A stretch of 64,000 nucleotides of DNA from an uncultured Prevotella sp. (GTDB lineage: Bacteria > Bacteroidota > Bacteroidia > Bacteroidales > Bacteroidaceae): the NCBI GenBank assembly GCA_900545525.1, contig UQZX01000015.1, positions 1 through 64,000 on the forward strand. The letters run 5' to 3'. The position numbers and the translations under genes were made by a program. Positions 42,597 through 50,606 of this stretch are shown piece by piece. The first letter of the stretch is position 1. Each line of letters starts with the position of its first letter. Below the pieces are notes generated by a model. It saw only the letters and a list, made by a program, of their open reading frames with translations, was not told the DNA's origin and did not search any database.

Positions 42597-45500
42597 TTAC
42601 TTAATGATGATTTTTTTACCATTCATAATGTATATACCGTTTGCAAGTCCGTCTGTGCCGTTGTTGCTTACTACCTGTCCGTTCAGGTTGTATACGGTAG
42701 CATTGTCGGCATTGCGGTCTTCTGTCTCGGTCAGTATAGAGTCAATATCTGTCGTTGTGTTATCTTCAACACCGTCGATGCTGAAACTTGTGAGTTTTGC
42801 TGGAGCCGATGTGTCATAGCGTTCGAACCATGCACGTGTGCCGTTCATTGTCTTGACTTTCGTTGAGAGGTAAACATTGTTGCCCGTACCGTCAGCCTTG
42901 TAACCTACGTAATAGCTGTTAGCCGGCATGTTTGCCTGAACATACGAACCGGTAATCTTCCAACCGCCACCAGTCATCTCCTTAATGGGAGTTCCGGGAT
43001 TGTAAGATACATTTTTGAATGTCACGTTATTGATAACATCTGTAGCACTGAACTCTCCTTTAGGTCTGATAAGTACCGGCGTTCCGGCTACTATCATCTG
43101 ATGATGATGCTTTACAAGATTAAGCGTTGAGCCGTCAACCTCGCCGAAATGCAGCACTTCTGTGCCTTCACCGAATGTCTCAGCCAATGTATACGGGCTG
43201 ACGCTGAACGGCAGCACGAGAGTTGTCCATACTCCTTTGTGGAATGTACGGTTAAGCGTTACGTTTACGCCTGTTATTCCAGTATTGGTATCCTTATCAA
43301 CAGCAGCAGGAAGGTTAGTTCCGTTTTCATTAATACTTATGTTGCGTTCCTCTTTATTCATGACTTCAGTCCAAACTTCATCGCTTCTTACACGTCTCTT
43401 GAACGAATAACCGCAGGCACCAACCTTAGTTACATGTCCCATGATGAAGTATGTCTTACCCGGCTCTACATCGAATGAATATCTTACGTAAGCCTTGGAT
43501 AGTGTAATCCATCCTTTGCCATACTTGTGCAGAATGTTCTTTGTAACCTGTGTCGCAGCATCGCCTTTCCAGTATGTCTTAAGTGCATCGTCAGAAACTT
43601 CGTTGCCGCTTGCATCTTTCACAGATGCACTCATGCCATTGTTGCTGTATTCTATTGTGCAGTCGCTGTGACCTGCAGCATACACCATCTGCTGATACAG
43701 TTTGAGGTTAGCCTCCGACTGCTCTACAGTCTGCGGGTTGGCACCATTGTCCGCCTTGAAGGCTGTATTGCCAAACTTGAAGATTTCTTTGTTCATCTGG
43801 CTGTTGGTGCTTATCATTGCCCTTACGTCTTCATGCACTTTGCCTGTCTCGTCGCAAACAAATATCGGACGCATTCTCATTACAGCCCAGTTGGGGTCTT
43901 TTTCCTTTGCGATGATACCGTTCTGACGCAGGATAACATTTACCGTACCGCCCACCTTCGGTTCAAACATAACATAAGCACCCGAAACAGGTATCTTGAA
44001 TGTACCGTTGTCCGAAGACTCTTCCATATAATATTTAGCGTCGGCTTCTATCAAGGGTTCTTCCATGCTGTTGCCTGCAAACTGTGCGTCACCTTCGCCC
44101 TTGGCGTCAAAGTTTCCTCTTGCAACATACTCATATCCGGAAATCTCCGAATTACCCATTGTCACATCCTTTGATACACCGAGCCATACACCGCCATCGC
44201 TGTTTTTTTGGTCGTCACCCTTGCTTCCGAACGTTGCAATAATATAAGGTTTTTTAATATCATCTGCAGTCGTTAACATGCGTTGGAAACCTGGGTCTAT
44301 AATCCTACCATTGTCCTTTGAACCAAATGCAGCCAGCAGAGTGAAGTTGAAGCGGATTGGTATTTCAAGAATTTCGCCTTCAGGCTTCTTAGTGCTCTTG
44401 TTATATATCTGTGCATAGATATAAGTAGTCTGTGTACGATGTTCTGGAGTACCATTCCAAGTTTTGTCAAGTTTTGAGTTGTCTATAGAATAATGTATCT
44501 CATACTTGCTGTCTGCAAAGTCTGCAGGCTTCTCCAACCATACATAAAGTTCATCCTTGTCATAAGGATTCTCTTCTGTATAGTTTTCAACTATATTTTT
44601 ACCTTCTCCATCCGATGTAACCTTTATGATAGGCTTAGCGGCACCTTGTGTTATAGTAACAGCAACCGTTAGTTCTGCCGGCTTGTATTTATCATTACCT
44701 GCAAAGGTTACTGTAATATTGGCTTTACCTACAGACTTTGGTGTTACAATTCCGGTATTGACATCAATTTCAGCAACACTTGTGTTATCGCTCTTGTATT
44801 CAAGGGTAATATTCTCTACTACTTCACCGCCATAACTTGCAACGATATCCAATTTCTTTGTGCCGTCGTTAATGGCAAAGGTGTGGTCCTGACCGATAAG
44901 TTTCAGTTCGCTCTTCTCTACTATAACTTCAGCGAAGTCAGAAGTTGCGTAGCCCTGAGAGTTTGTTGCAACACAATAGTAATAAGTTGTGCCTGTTGCC
45001 TCCTGTGTTGCTGTATAAGTCTTCTCTGTAGCGCCTTCAATTACTTCAGCGCCTTCTGTTGACCTAGTATTGTTCTTATACCACTGGTATGTCGGTGTAG
45101 GAGTACCGCTTGCCTCTGCGGTAAGTGTCAGTTCTTGTCCAAGAGCCAATGTAGTTGTTGCCTCCGGCTGTGTTGTGAATACGGGAGCTGTGGGTGTGCC
45201 GTCTTCGTAATAAACCGTTACCGTGTGTACGTACGTGTTATTGCTGTTATTTCCCAAAGATATCACGACTTCATTATCTGCCCAAGAACTACATTTTACA
45301 GGTTGTTTAGTAGCACTACTTCCTAAAGAGCCTGAGAGATTTACACTGGTAATTTCAGCTGTGTATTTCTTATAGTTACTACTACCATCACCACCTACAA
45401 TTACAACCTTTGTTATTTTCTTTGTCTTAGATGTAATAGTCAGTGTGCTGCTCTTGAATTTAATAGATGTGGTACCTGAACCGTCGATTTTAGAGAACGT

Positions 45501-46685
45501 GGCTGTAATACTCTTGTCATCATTTTCCAGAGTTGTAGTTGACACGTTAAAACTATTTGTGCCATCATTACACTTGAAAGTATAAGATGTTCCACCAACA
45601 ACAGCCTTCTTATTAACCGTTACATTAAACGTTGTTGTTGCTTCTTTATATTCGTTATTGCCTGCATATTTAACAGTGATAACGGCGGTGCCTTCAGCTA
45701 CAGCTGTAACTGTTCCGTCTGTTGCTACCTTTGCAACGCTTTCGTTGCCGGAAGTATAAGTATATGTAATGCCTTCGATAATAGGGGTAGAGGTTATAGT
45801 GCTCTTGCCTGTCTCGCCTTCAGTAAGAGTAAGGTCGGTTGCAGAGAGAGTAACGTCTTTCTTGGTAACAACATTAATAATATTAATGGTAACAACGTTA
45901 GATTTTACTGGTGTGCTATTATCATCTATAGTAGCCTCACAATAGTAATAGTAAGTTCCGGCTATTGTCTCATTTGTTGTGTAAGATGCGCTTGTTGTGG
46001 TTCCGATGGAGTTATAAGTTCCTGTTTCAGTTGTTGATTTGAACCACTCATAAGAAGTTGCGGTGCCGTTGCTAACCGCGGCTGTCAAATTAAAGTCCGT
46101 GTTAACGTTTACTGACTCTGTTGGTCCCGAGGCGGTGACGGTATACGAAGGAGGTGGCGTGGTTGAAGTGTAATAAACGGTAATCTTCTTAACACGCACT
46201 TTATCTCCTATATTACAATTTATAACAACAGAAGTGTTGTTCCATGATGTAGCCTCAAATGAGGTTTTTTCATCCATACCACTAACACCAGCAGTGCCGG
46301 TCCCGGTGATGGTTCTATCTTTAATACCACCACTTGGTCCTGCGTTTATTACAACCTTAGTTATAGTATTACCAGTTGTAGCAGAAATAGTAAAAGAATT
46401 ATCTTTAGCTAATTGGAGATAATCTATGTTTTGACCGACCCAAGCTTCTTTTTTTTCTACTGTAATAGGATCTTTTGTTGAAGTTGTTTGTCCTGTTTCT
46501 TTAAAATCACCATTTGTTGTATTACATGTAAATTCCTTATAGAGTTCATTGCTGGTACCAGCTTGCGCCATAGTGCCTCCAGTCACTAAGCACATCACAA
46601 AAAGGGTGAGAAGCCTTAAAAGACTTTTACACCCTTTCCGTCGTCCCGCTGTCGGCGGGATTAAATTGTTGTAAAAAGTTTTCAT
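42597..46685 (-). CDS. Large secreted protein with Ig-like/BIG2 repeats and T9SS-type C-terminus
   Basis: A 1362-residue exported protein. The signal peptide follows a charged n-region and ends near GGTMAQ (about 41). Two modules of the form ITKVV...NTSVVI...ITVYY (about 105-175 and 430-495) look like an internal duplication. Between and after them lie Ig-like segments with TYYYYCEAT and TYQWYKN, and BIG2-type repeats with VAKVATDGTVTAV and VAEIDVNTGIVTP. The C-terminal ~250 residues include GVWTTLVLPFSVSPYTLAETFG. The end, YNLNGQVVSNNGTDGLANGIYIMNGKKIIIK-type, matches a type IX secretion sorting domain. It is Thr/Val-rich, a likely surface adhesin or glycan-binding protein. Its DNA is AT-richer than the flanks. 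Confidence 0.8.
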   Translation of the reverse strand: MKTFYNNLIPPTAGRRKGCKSLLRLLTLFVMCLVTGGTMAQAGTSNELYKEFTCNTTNGDFKETGQTTSTKDPITVEKKEAWVGQNIDYLQLAKDNSFTISATTGNTITKVVINAGPSGGIKDRTITGTGTAGVSGMDEKTSFEATSWNNTSVVINCNIGDKVRVKKITVYYTSTTPPPSYTVTASGPTESVNVNTDFNLTAAVSNGTATSYEWFKSTTETGTYNSIGTTTSASYTTNETIAGTYYYYCEATIDDNSTPVKSNVVTINIINVVTKKDVTLSATDLTLTEGETGKSTITSTPIIEGITYTYTSGNESVAKVATDGTVTAVAEGTAVITVKYAGNNEYKEATTTFNVTVNKKAVVGGTSYTFKCNDGTNSFNVSTTTLENDDKSITATFSKIDGSGTTSIKFKSSTLTITSKTKKITKVVIVGGDGSSNYKKYTAEITSVNLSGSLGSSATKQPVKCSSWADNEVVISLGNNSNNTYVHTVTVYYEDGTPTAPVFTTQPEATTTLALGQELTLTAEASGTPTPTYQWYKNNTRSTEGAEVIEGATEKTYTATQEATGTTYYYCVATNSQGYATSDFAEVIVEKSELKLIGQDHTFAINDGTKKLDIVASYGGEVVENITLEYKSDNTSVAEIDVNTGIVTPKSVGKANITVTFAGNDKYKPAELTVAVTITQGAAKPIIKVTSDGEGKNIVENYTEENPYDKDELYVWLEKPADFADSKYEIHYSIDNSKLDKTWNGTPEHRTQTTYIYAQIYNKSTKKPEGEILEIPIRFNFTLLAAFGSKDNGRIIDPGFQRMLTTADDIKKPYIIATFGSKGDDQKNSDGGVWLGVSKDVTMGNSEISGYEYVARGNFDAKGEGDAQFAGNSMEEPLIEADAKYYMEESSDNGTFKIPVSGAYVMFEPKVGGTVNVILRQNGIIAKEKDPNWAVMRMRPIFVCDETGKVHEDVRAMISTNSQMNKEIFKFGNTAFKADNGANPQTVEQSEANLKLYQQMVYAAGHSDCTIEYSNNGMSASVKDASGNEVSDDALKTYWKGDAATQVTKNILHKYGKGWITLSKAYVRYSFDVEPGKTYFIMGHVTKVGACGYSFKRRVRSDEVWTEVMNKEERNISINENGTNLPAAVDKDTNTGITGVNVTLNRTFHKGVWTTLVLPFSVSPYTLAETFGEGTEVLHFGEVDGSTLNLVKHHHQMIVAGTPVLIRPKGEFSATDVINNVTFKNVSYNPGTPIKEMTGGGWKITGSYVQANMPANSYYVGYKADGTGNNVYLSTKVKTMNGTRAWFERYDTSAPAKLTSFSIDGVEDNTTTDIDSILTETEDRNADNATVYNLNGQVVSNNGTDGLANGIYIMNGKKIIIK

Positions 46686-47098
46686 TTGTTTAAAAGGATT
46701 TTAGTTGTTTATTTTTAATTACTTAATTATGCTTGTATTGTGAGTCTGCACTGCGGTTGCCGTATTTTGCGGTGCTTATGCCGTGACGTGCAGGTCTGTG
46801 CCGTTGTTTTCTTAGGGGAAATAATGGTGCGGGGAGTTGTTTGTGCCCCGCACCGTTTCTGTCCTCTGTTTAAAGGGACAAGAGCGTGACTGTTTTTAGT
46901 TTTAAGTACAGTGTTATAAGTTGTCGTCTTCTTATGGTATTATTCTATTCAGGGAATAGTTTTTTAGTTGTTTATTTTTTTGAAATAATTACATGTTTTA
47001 TCGTTTTCGGGTGCTAAATTACAAAATTCATGTATATCATGTCAAATAATCATGTTATTTTTTACATAAAATAACGAAAACGATTGCGGAGGAGATGT

Positions 47099-47430
47099 TT
47101 AAATGAAGAATGATGAATGAAGAATGAAGAATTTGCTGCCGCCCATGGAAGAGAGTTAGGAATTAAGAATTAAGAGTTAAGAATTAAGAATTTTCTGCTG
47201 CTTGTGGCTGGCTTGGGGTAATGAGATTGATAGGGCTGATAGGGCTGATAGGGCTAATAAGATTGGTGGGGCTAATAAGACTGATGGGAGTAATAGGACT
47301 AATAAGATTGGTGGGACTGGGACACAGATAGGGATGATGGGAATGGGGAGAATGAAGAAACAACGTTCGGCGACCGAAGGGAAAGCCAATTTGCTGCCGC
47401 CTGTGGGGCTGGGGATAATTAAAAATTAAC
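47099..47430. repeat. Heptamer arrays around GATAGGGCT-type 9-bp array
   Basis: GAATGAA heptamers (47101-47132) lead into TTTGCTGCCGCCCATGG. GAATTAA heptamers follow (47160-47195), then TTTCTGCTGCTTGTGG. 47218-47335 has about a dozen 9-bp units of the GATAGGGCT / AATAAGATT kind. A final TTTGCTGCCGCCTGTGG lies at 47390-47406. It looks like two partial elements fused. Confidence 0.6.
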
Positions 47431-47646
47431 TCTTGTTAATTGTCCCGTTAACATTTCCTTTGCCCTTCCCGCAAAAAATGTGCATCACCCTCCTAAAAAA
47501 CAAAAAACGTATATATGCTTCTTATAAGTATTTTACGACATGCCAAATGCCATAAAATGGCAACAAAAAGCCTTTCTTACATATTTAACGTAAGTTCGAC
47601 GAATATATCTTTCTTGTTATACTACAAACCACTCCTGCCTCACGTT

Positions 47647-47781
47647 CGTGCGGATTTGCAATCCGCACGCATTCAATATTCAATTATTAATGTATTCGCA
47701 ATCCACAGGCATTTCAAATGCCTTCACTCGCTATATTCTTTGTCGTTTCCAACCTGCACATGCGAACGGATTGCAAATCCG
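47647..47781. repeat. Three REP-like short hairpins
   Basis: CGTGCGGATT-TGC-AATCCGCACG (47647-47669), GGCATT-TCA-AATGCC (about 47708-47722) and ACGGATT-GCA-AATCCGT (about 47765-47783) share the design of a perfect stem with a 3-nt loop around ATT/AAT. They are flanked by TTCGACGA-type inverted sequences at about 47590 and 47830. Confidence 0.55.
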
Positions 47782-47844
47782 TCCGAACATAAGAGGAAGT
47801 TTATTAATAACCTGCAGGGTTGATACAAATCGTCGAACTCACGT

Positions 47845-48020
47845 TATTTAATATCTCCTTACCTCGCATTTAATACTTCCTTGTCACGCATTTAATACTT
47901 CCTTATTCGATATTTAATATATCCTTACTACCTAATTAATACTTCCTTGTTACCTAATTAATATATCCTTATCACATAATTAATACTTCCTTGCCGCATA
48001 ACCAATACTCCAAAGTTGCA
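47845..48020. repeat. Eight 22-bp tandem repeats
   Basis: Eight consecutive 22-bp units with consensus TAATTAATACTTCCTTGTCACC, starting at 47845, 47867, 47889, 47911, 47933, 47955, 47977 and 47999. TTAATA and TCCTT are nearly invariant, while the last four or five bases of each unit vary. The last unit is the most degraded. There are no spacers, so this is not a CRISPR array. The 22-bp period is two helical turns, so any bound protein would sit on one face of the DNA. Confidence 0.85.
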
Positions 48021-48257
48021 TAAACACACAAATATTACCGCTGCCGGAAGGTGTTTTTCCCGCAAACAACACTCCAAAAACAATGAAAAACACCGTCTGC
48101 AACCATGCAACTTGTGTCCCACTGCCTCCATACGAGTCCATTTTCCTGCACATTTCTCCGTTTTTGTGCACCTTTTCTCTCTATTTTGCTAAGGCAAACA
48201 GTCAATAAAAACGAAAATGTCTTGCTGTAATTCTTGTTTTAGTTGACAATTGTTTAT

Positions 48258-48431
48258 TAGGAGTTAAAGAAGATTTTTTAGGAGTTAAAGAAGTTTTTTT
48301 TAGGAGTTAAAGAAGTTAAGAAGTTACCGCTCCCTTCGGTCGCTGAGAAGTTAAGACGATACCATGACAAGCATAGACATAAGCATTTGTCCTTTAACTT
48401 CCTCTAACTTCTCATAACTTCTTTAACTCCC
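48258..48431. repeat. GAAGTTAAA palindromic element, copy 1
   Basis: GGAGTTAAAGAAG units on the left and TAACTTCTTTAACTCC units on the right frame a conserved core: ACCGCTCCCTTCGGTCGCTGAG, then GACGATACCATGACAAGC and CATAGACATAAGCATTTGTCC. The same core occurs in reverse orientation in the 52558-52748 copy. Confidence 0.7.
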
Positions 48432-48628
48432 ATAATACTTTATCCAATTCCTTTACAACGCGTCCCCGCCTTTTTCAAAGGAGGGGCAGGGGTGGTTTGT
48501 ATTATTCATCGAACTCATGTTAATTATGAATTGTGAATTATAAATTATAAATTATCTAAAACTTTCCCCGTTTACAAAAGTTTGGGCTATTTTTGCATAA
48601 GCTTATAAGATAAGCTGCATCTCGGCAG

Positions 48629-48807
48629 GGAGGTGTGTCAAAATGCTCATACGGCACTAAGTCTGTTTGTAACATAATGATGTTCAATGGCTGTTTGGCG
48701 GACATTTACAAGACGTGTTGTTGAACGAAGTGAAAAAAATGTCCCTACAGATTGGAGGAATTGAAAATAGACACATACAGACTGGAAGAATTGAAATTTG
48801 ACACATG
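48629..48807. mobile_element. MITE-like element, copy 3, with inverted loop
   Basis: The outer flanks (GGTGTGTCAAAATGCTCATAC at left; ATGTCCCTACAGATTGGAGG at right) keep the orientation of copy 2. The central segment (about 48663-48701, GTTTGTAACATAATGATG to TGTTTGGCGGAC) is the reverse complement of the loop of copies 1 and 2. The left inner arm is lost and the right arm carries an insertion. The tail unit is duplicated (48752-48807). It lies in the 5' leader of the GH3 gene. Confidence 0.6.
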
Positions 48808-48862
48808 CTCCTGCGCCCGATTTGCATTATCAATAAAACAGGTAAAAAAGACATTTATATAT

Positions 48863-50377
48863 ATGAGTCTGACAAGTATAGCAAGCATGTTCTTCCTGCC
48901 GAGGCAGAGGGAACTGAAACGGCACTTCAATGAGGCGGAAGAGCTTCAGGCAAGGGTGCTGCGTTATCTCGTGGCGCAAGCCATGGACACCAAGTACGGA
49001 AAGGAGCATTTCTTCAGCAAGATAAAAGACTATGACGGCTTTGCCGCAAACGTGCCCGTAAACACATACGAGGAGCTGAAGGGCGACATCGACCGCATGC
49101 GCCACGGCGAGAGTGACGTGCTGTGGAAGGGGCGCGTAAGGTGGTTCGCAAAGTCGTCGGGCACGACGAACGACAAGAGCAAGTTCATACCCGTGAGCGC
49201 GGAGGGCCTGCGCAACATCCACTATGCGGGGGGCAGGGATGCCGTTGCCATGTACCTTATGTCCAATCCCCGGAGCCGCATATTCGACGGGCGCAGCCTG
49301 ATACTGGGCGGCAGCCACGCGGCAAACTACGGGGCGGCGGACAGCCTGGTGGGCGACCTCAGTGCCATACTGATAGAAAACATCAACCCGCTTGCCAACC
49401 TCGTGCGCGTACCTTGTAAGGAAACGGCGCTGCTGTCGGACTTCGAGGTGAAGCGCGACCGCATAGCACGCGAGACATTAGGCAAGAACGTGACGAACAT
49501 CAGCGGCGTGCCCTCGTGGATGCTCTCCGTATTGACGCGCGTGATGGAGCTTACGGGCAAGACGCACTTGGAAGAGGTGTGGTCCAACCTCGAGGTGTTC
49601 TTCCACGGCGGCGTGGCGTTCACGCCCTACCGCGGGCAGTACCGCCAGCTCATAACGTCGCCGTCGATGCACTACATGGAGACGTATAATGCCAGCGAGG
49701 GCTTCTTCGGGCTGCAGAACGACCTGGGCGACCCGGCGATGATGCTGATGCTCGACTACGGCGTGTTCTATGAGTTCATACCGATGGACGAGTTCGGAAG
49801 CCCCAATCCCACGGTGGTGCCGCTGTGGGGCGTGGAGACGGGCAAGAACTATGCCATGCTGATATCGACGTCGTGCGGACTGTGGCGGTATGTGATAGGG
49901 GACACGGTGCGCTTTACGTCGCGCAACCCGTATAAGTTTGTGATAACGGGGCGCACGAAGCACTTCATAAATGCCTTTGGCGAGGAGCTGATAGTGGACA
50001 ATGCCGAGAAAGGGCTTGCCGCGGCGTGTGCCGCCACGGGTGCGGAGGTGCTGGAGTATACTGCTGCGCCGGTGTTCATGAACGAGAATGCGAAGTGCCG
50101 CCACCAGTGGCTGATAGAGTTCTCGCGCCCGCCGGAGGACCTCGCAAAGTTTGCCGGGGTGCTCGACAGCGAGCTTCAGCGCATAAACAGCGACTATGAG
50201 GCGAAGCGTTACAAGGACATCACCTTGCAGCACTTGGAGATAATACCCGCCCGCAAGAACCTTTTCAACGACTGGCTGAAAATGAAGGGCAAGCTGGGCG
50301 GGCAGCACAAGGTGCCGAGGCTGAGCAACAGCAGGGAGTATATAGAGGAACTTTTTAAATTAAGAAGTAAGAATTAA
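48863..50377 (+). CDS. GH3 auxin-responsive promoter-family (acyl-adenylating) protein
   Basis: 504 residues from ATG 48863 (MSLTSIASMFFLPRQ); the open frame upstream lies in the MITE-like element and is not coding. It belongs to the GH3/ANL superfamily, whose plant members join acids to amino acids through an acyl-adenylate. ATP-binding motifs RWFAKSSGTTNDKSKFIPVS (about 93-112) and YNASEGFFG are clear. GLWRYVIGDTVRF and FVITGRTKHFINAFGEELI form the hinge/C-terminal region. Common and uncharacterised in Bacteroidota. The last codons (LRSKN) and stop lie in the heptamer repeat. TATTTTTG at 48588-48595 is a -7 candidate. Confidence 0.88.
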   Translation: MSLTSIASMFFLPRQRELKRHFNEAEELQARVLRYLVAQAMDTKYGKEHFFSKIKDYDGFAANVPVNTYEELKGDIDRMRHGESDVLWKGRVRWFAKSSGTTNDKSKFIPVSAEGLRNIHYAGGRDAVAMYLMSNPRSRIFDGRSLILGGSHAANYGAADSLVGDLSAILIENINPLANLVRVPCKETALLSDFEVKRDRIARETLGKNVTNISGVPSWMLSVLTRVMELTGKTHLEEVWSNLEVFFHGGVAFTPYRGQYRQLITSPSMHYMETYNASEGFFGLQNDLGDPAMMLMLDYGVFYEFIPMDEFGSPNPTVVPLWGVETGKNYAMLISTSCGLWRYVIGDTVRFTSRNPYKFVITGRTKHFINAFGEELIVDNAEKGLAAACAATGAEVLEYTAAPVFMNENAKCRHQWLIEFSRPPEDLAKFAGVLDSELQRINSDYEAKRYKDITLQHLEIIPARKNLFNDWLKMKGKLGGQHKVPRLSNSREYIEELFKLRSKN

Positions 50378-50606
50378 GAATTAAGAATTTGCTGGCGCCT
50401 TGGGAGGGGGATGAGGCTATAGGTGATAGAGGCAATAGAAGCTATAGAGGCAATAGAAGCTATAGAGGCAATAGAAGCTATAGAAGCTATAGAGAAAATA
50501 GAGGCTATAGAACCAATAGAAAAATAGGGCTTGAGCTTCATGGGCGGCAGCAAATTCTTAATTCTTAATTCTTAATTCTTAATTCTTAATTCTTAATTCT
50601 TAAATT
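50370..50606. repeat. Heptamer inverted repeat enclosing AATAGAAGCTATAGAGG array
   Basis: Left GAATTAA heptamers (50370-50391) end in TTTGCTGGCGCC. The middle, 50412-50525, has about six copies of an 18-bp unit (CTATAGAGGCAATAGAAG). The right side begins GGCGGCAGCAAATTC (about 50546) and continues with eight TTAATTC heptamers up to the start codon of the next gene at 50607. The right array therefore forms the 5' untranslated region of the lipoprotein gene. Confidence 0.7.

Larger units (their letters stand above)
46686..48862. other. 2.2-kb repeat-filled intergenic region
   Basis: No gene is supported. In order it holds: a 9-bp-stem hairpin in the leader of the secreted-protein gene (46826-46854); heptamer and 9-bp arrays (47099-47430); three short REP-like hairpins (47647-47781); eight 22-bp tandem units (47845-48020); a GAAGTTAAA palindrome (48258-48431); a segment at 48478-48516 that is an inverted, shortened copy of 47586-47641; and a rearranged MITE-like copy (48629-48807). 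About 48021-48257 shows nothing I can assign. Confidence 0.7.

Noticed and set aside
47515..47851. Short open frames between 47.5 and 47.85 kb
   Set aside because: They run through REP-like hairpins and have no start context, signal peptide or family likeness.
47845..48020. Possible CRISPR array from regular repeats
   Set aside because: The 22-bp units are directly adjacent with no unique spacers, and no cas gene is in the window.
47980..48171. 63-codon minus-strand frame (MHKNGEMCRKMDSYGG start)
   Set aside because: It overlaps the last 22-bp repeats and has no promoter or domain. It is probably non-coding, though a conserved orphan cannot be fully excluded.
48752..48862. N-terminal extension of the GH3 protein by 37 residues
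   Set aside because: The extension is encoded by the tail of the MITE-like element, including a duplicated LEELK unit. Homologues start near MSLTSI-type sequence.
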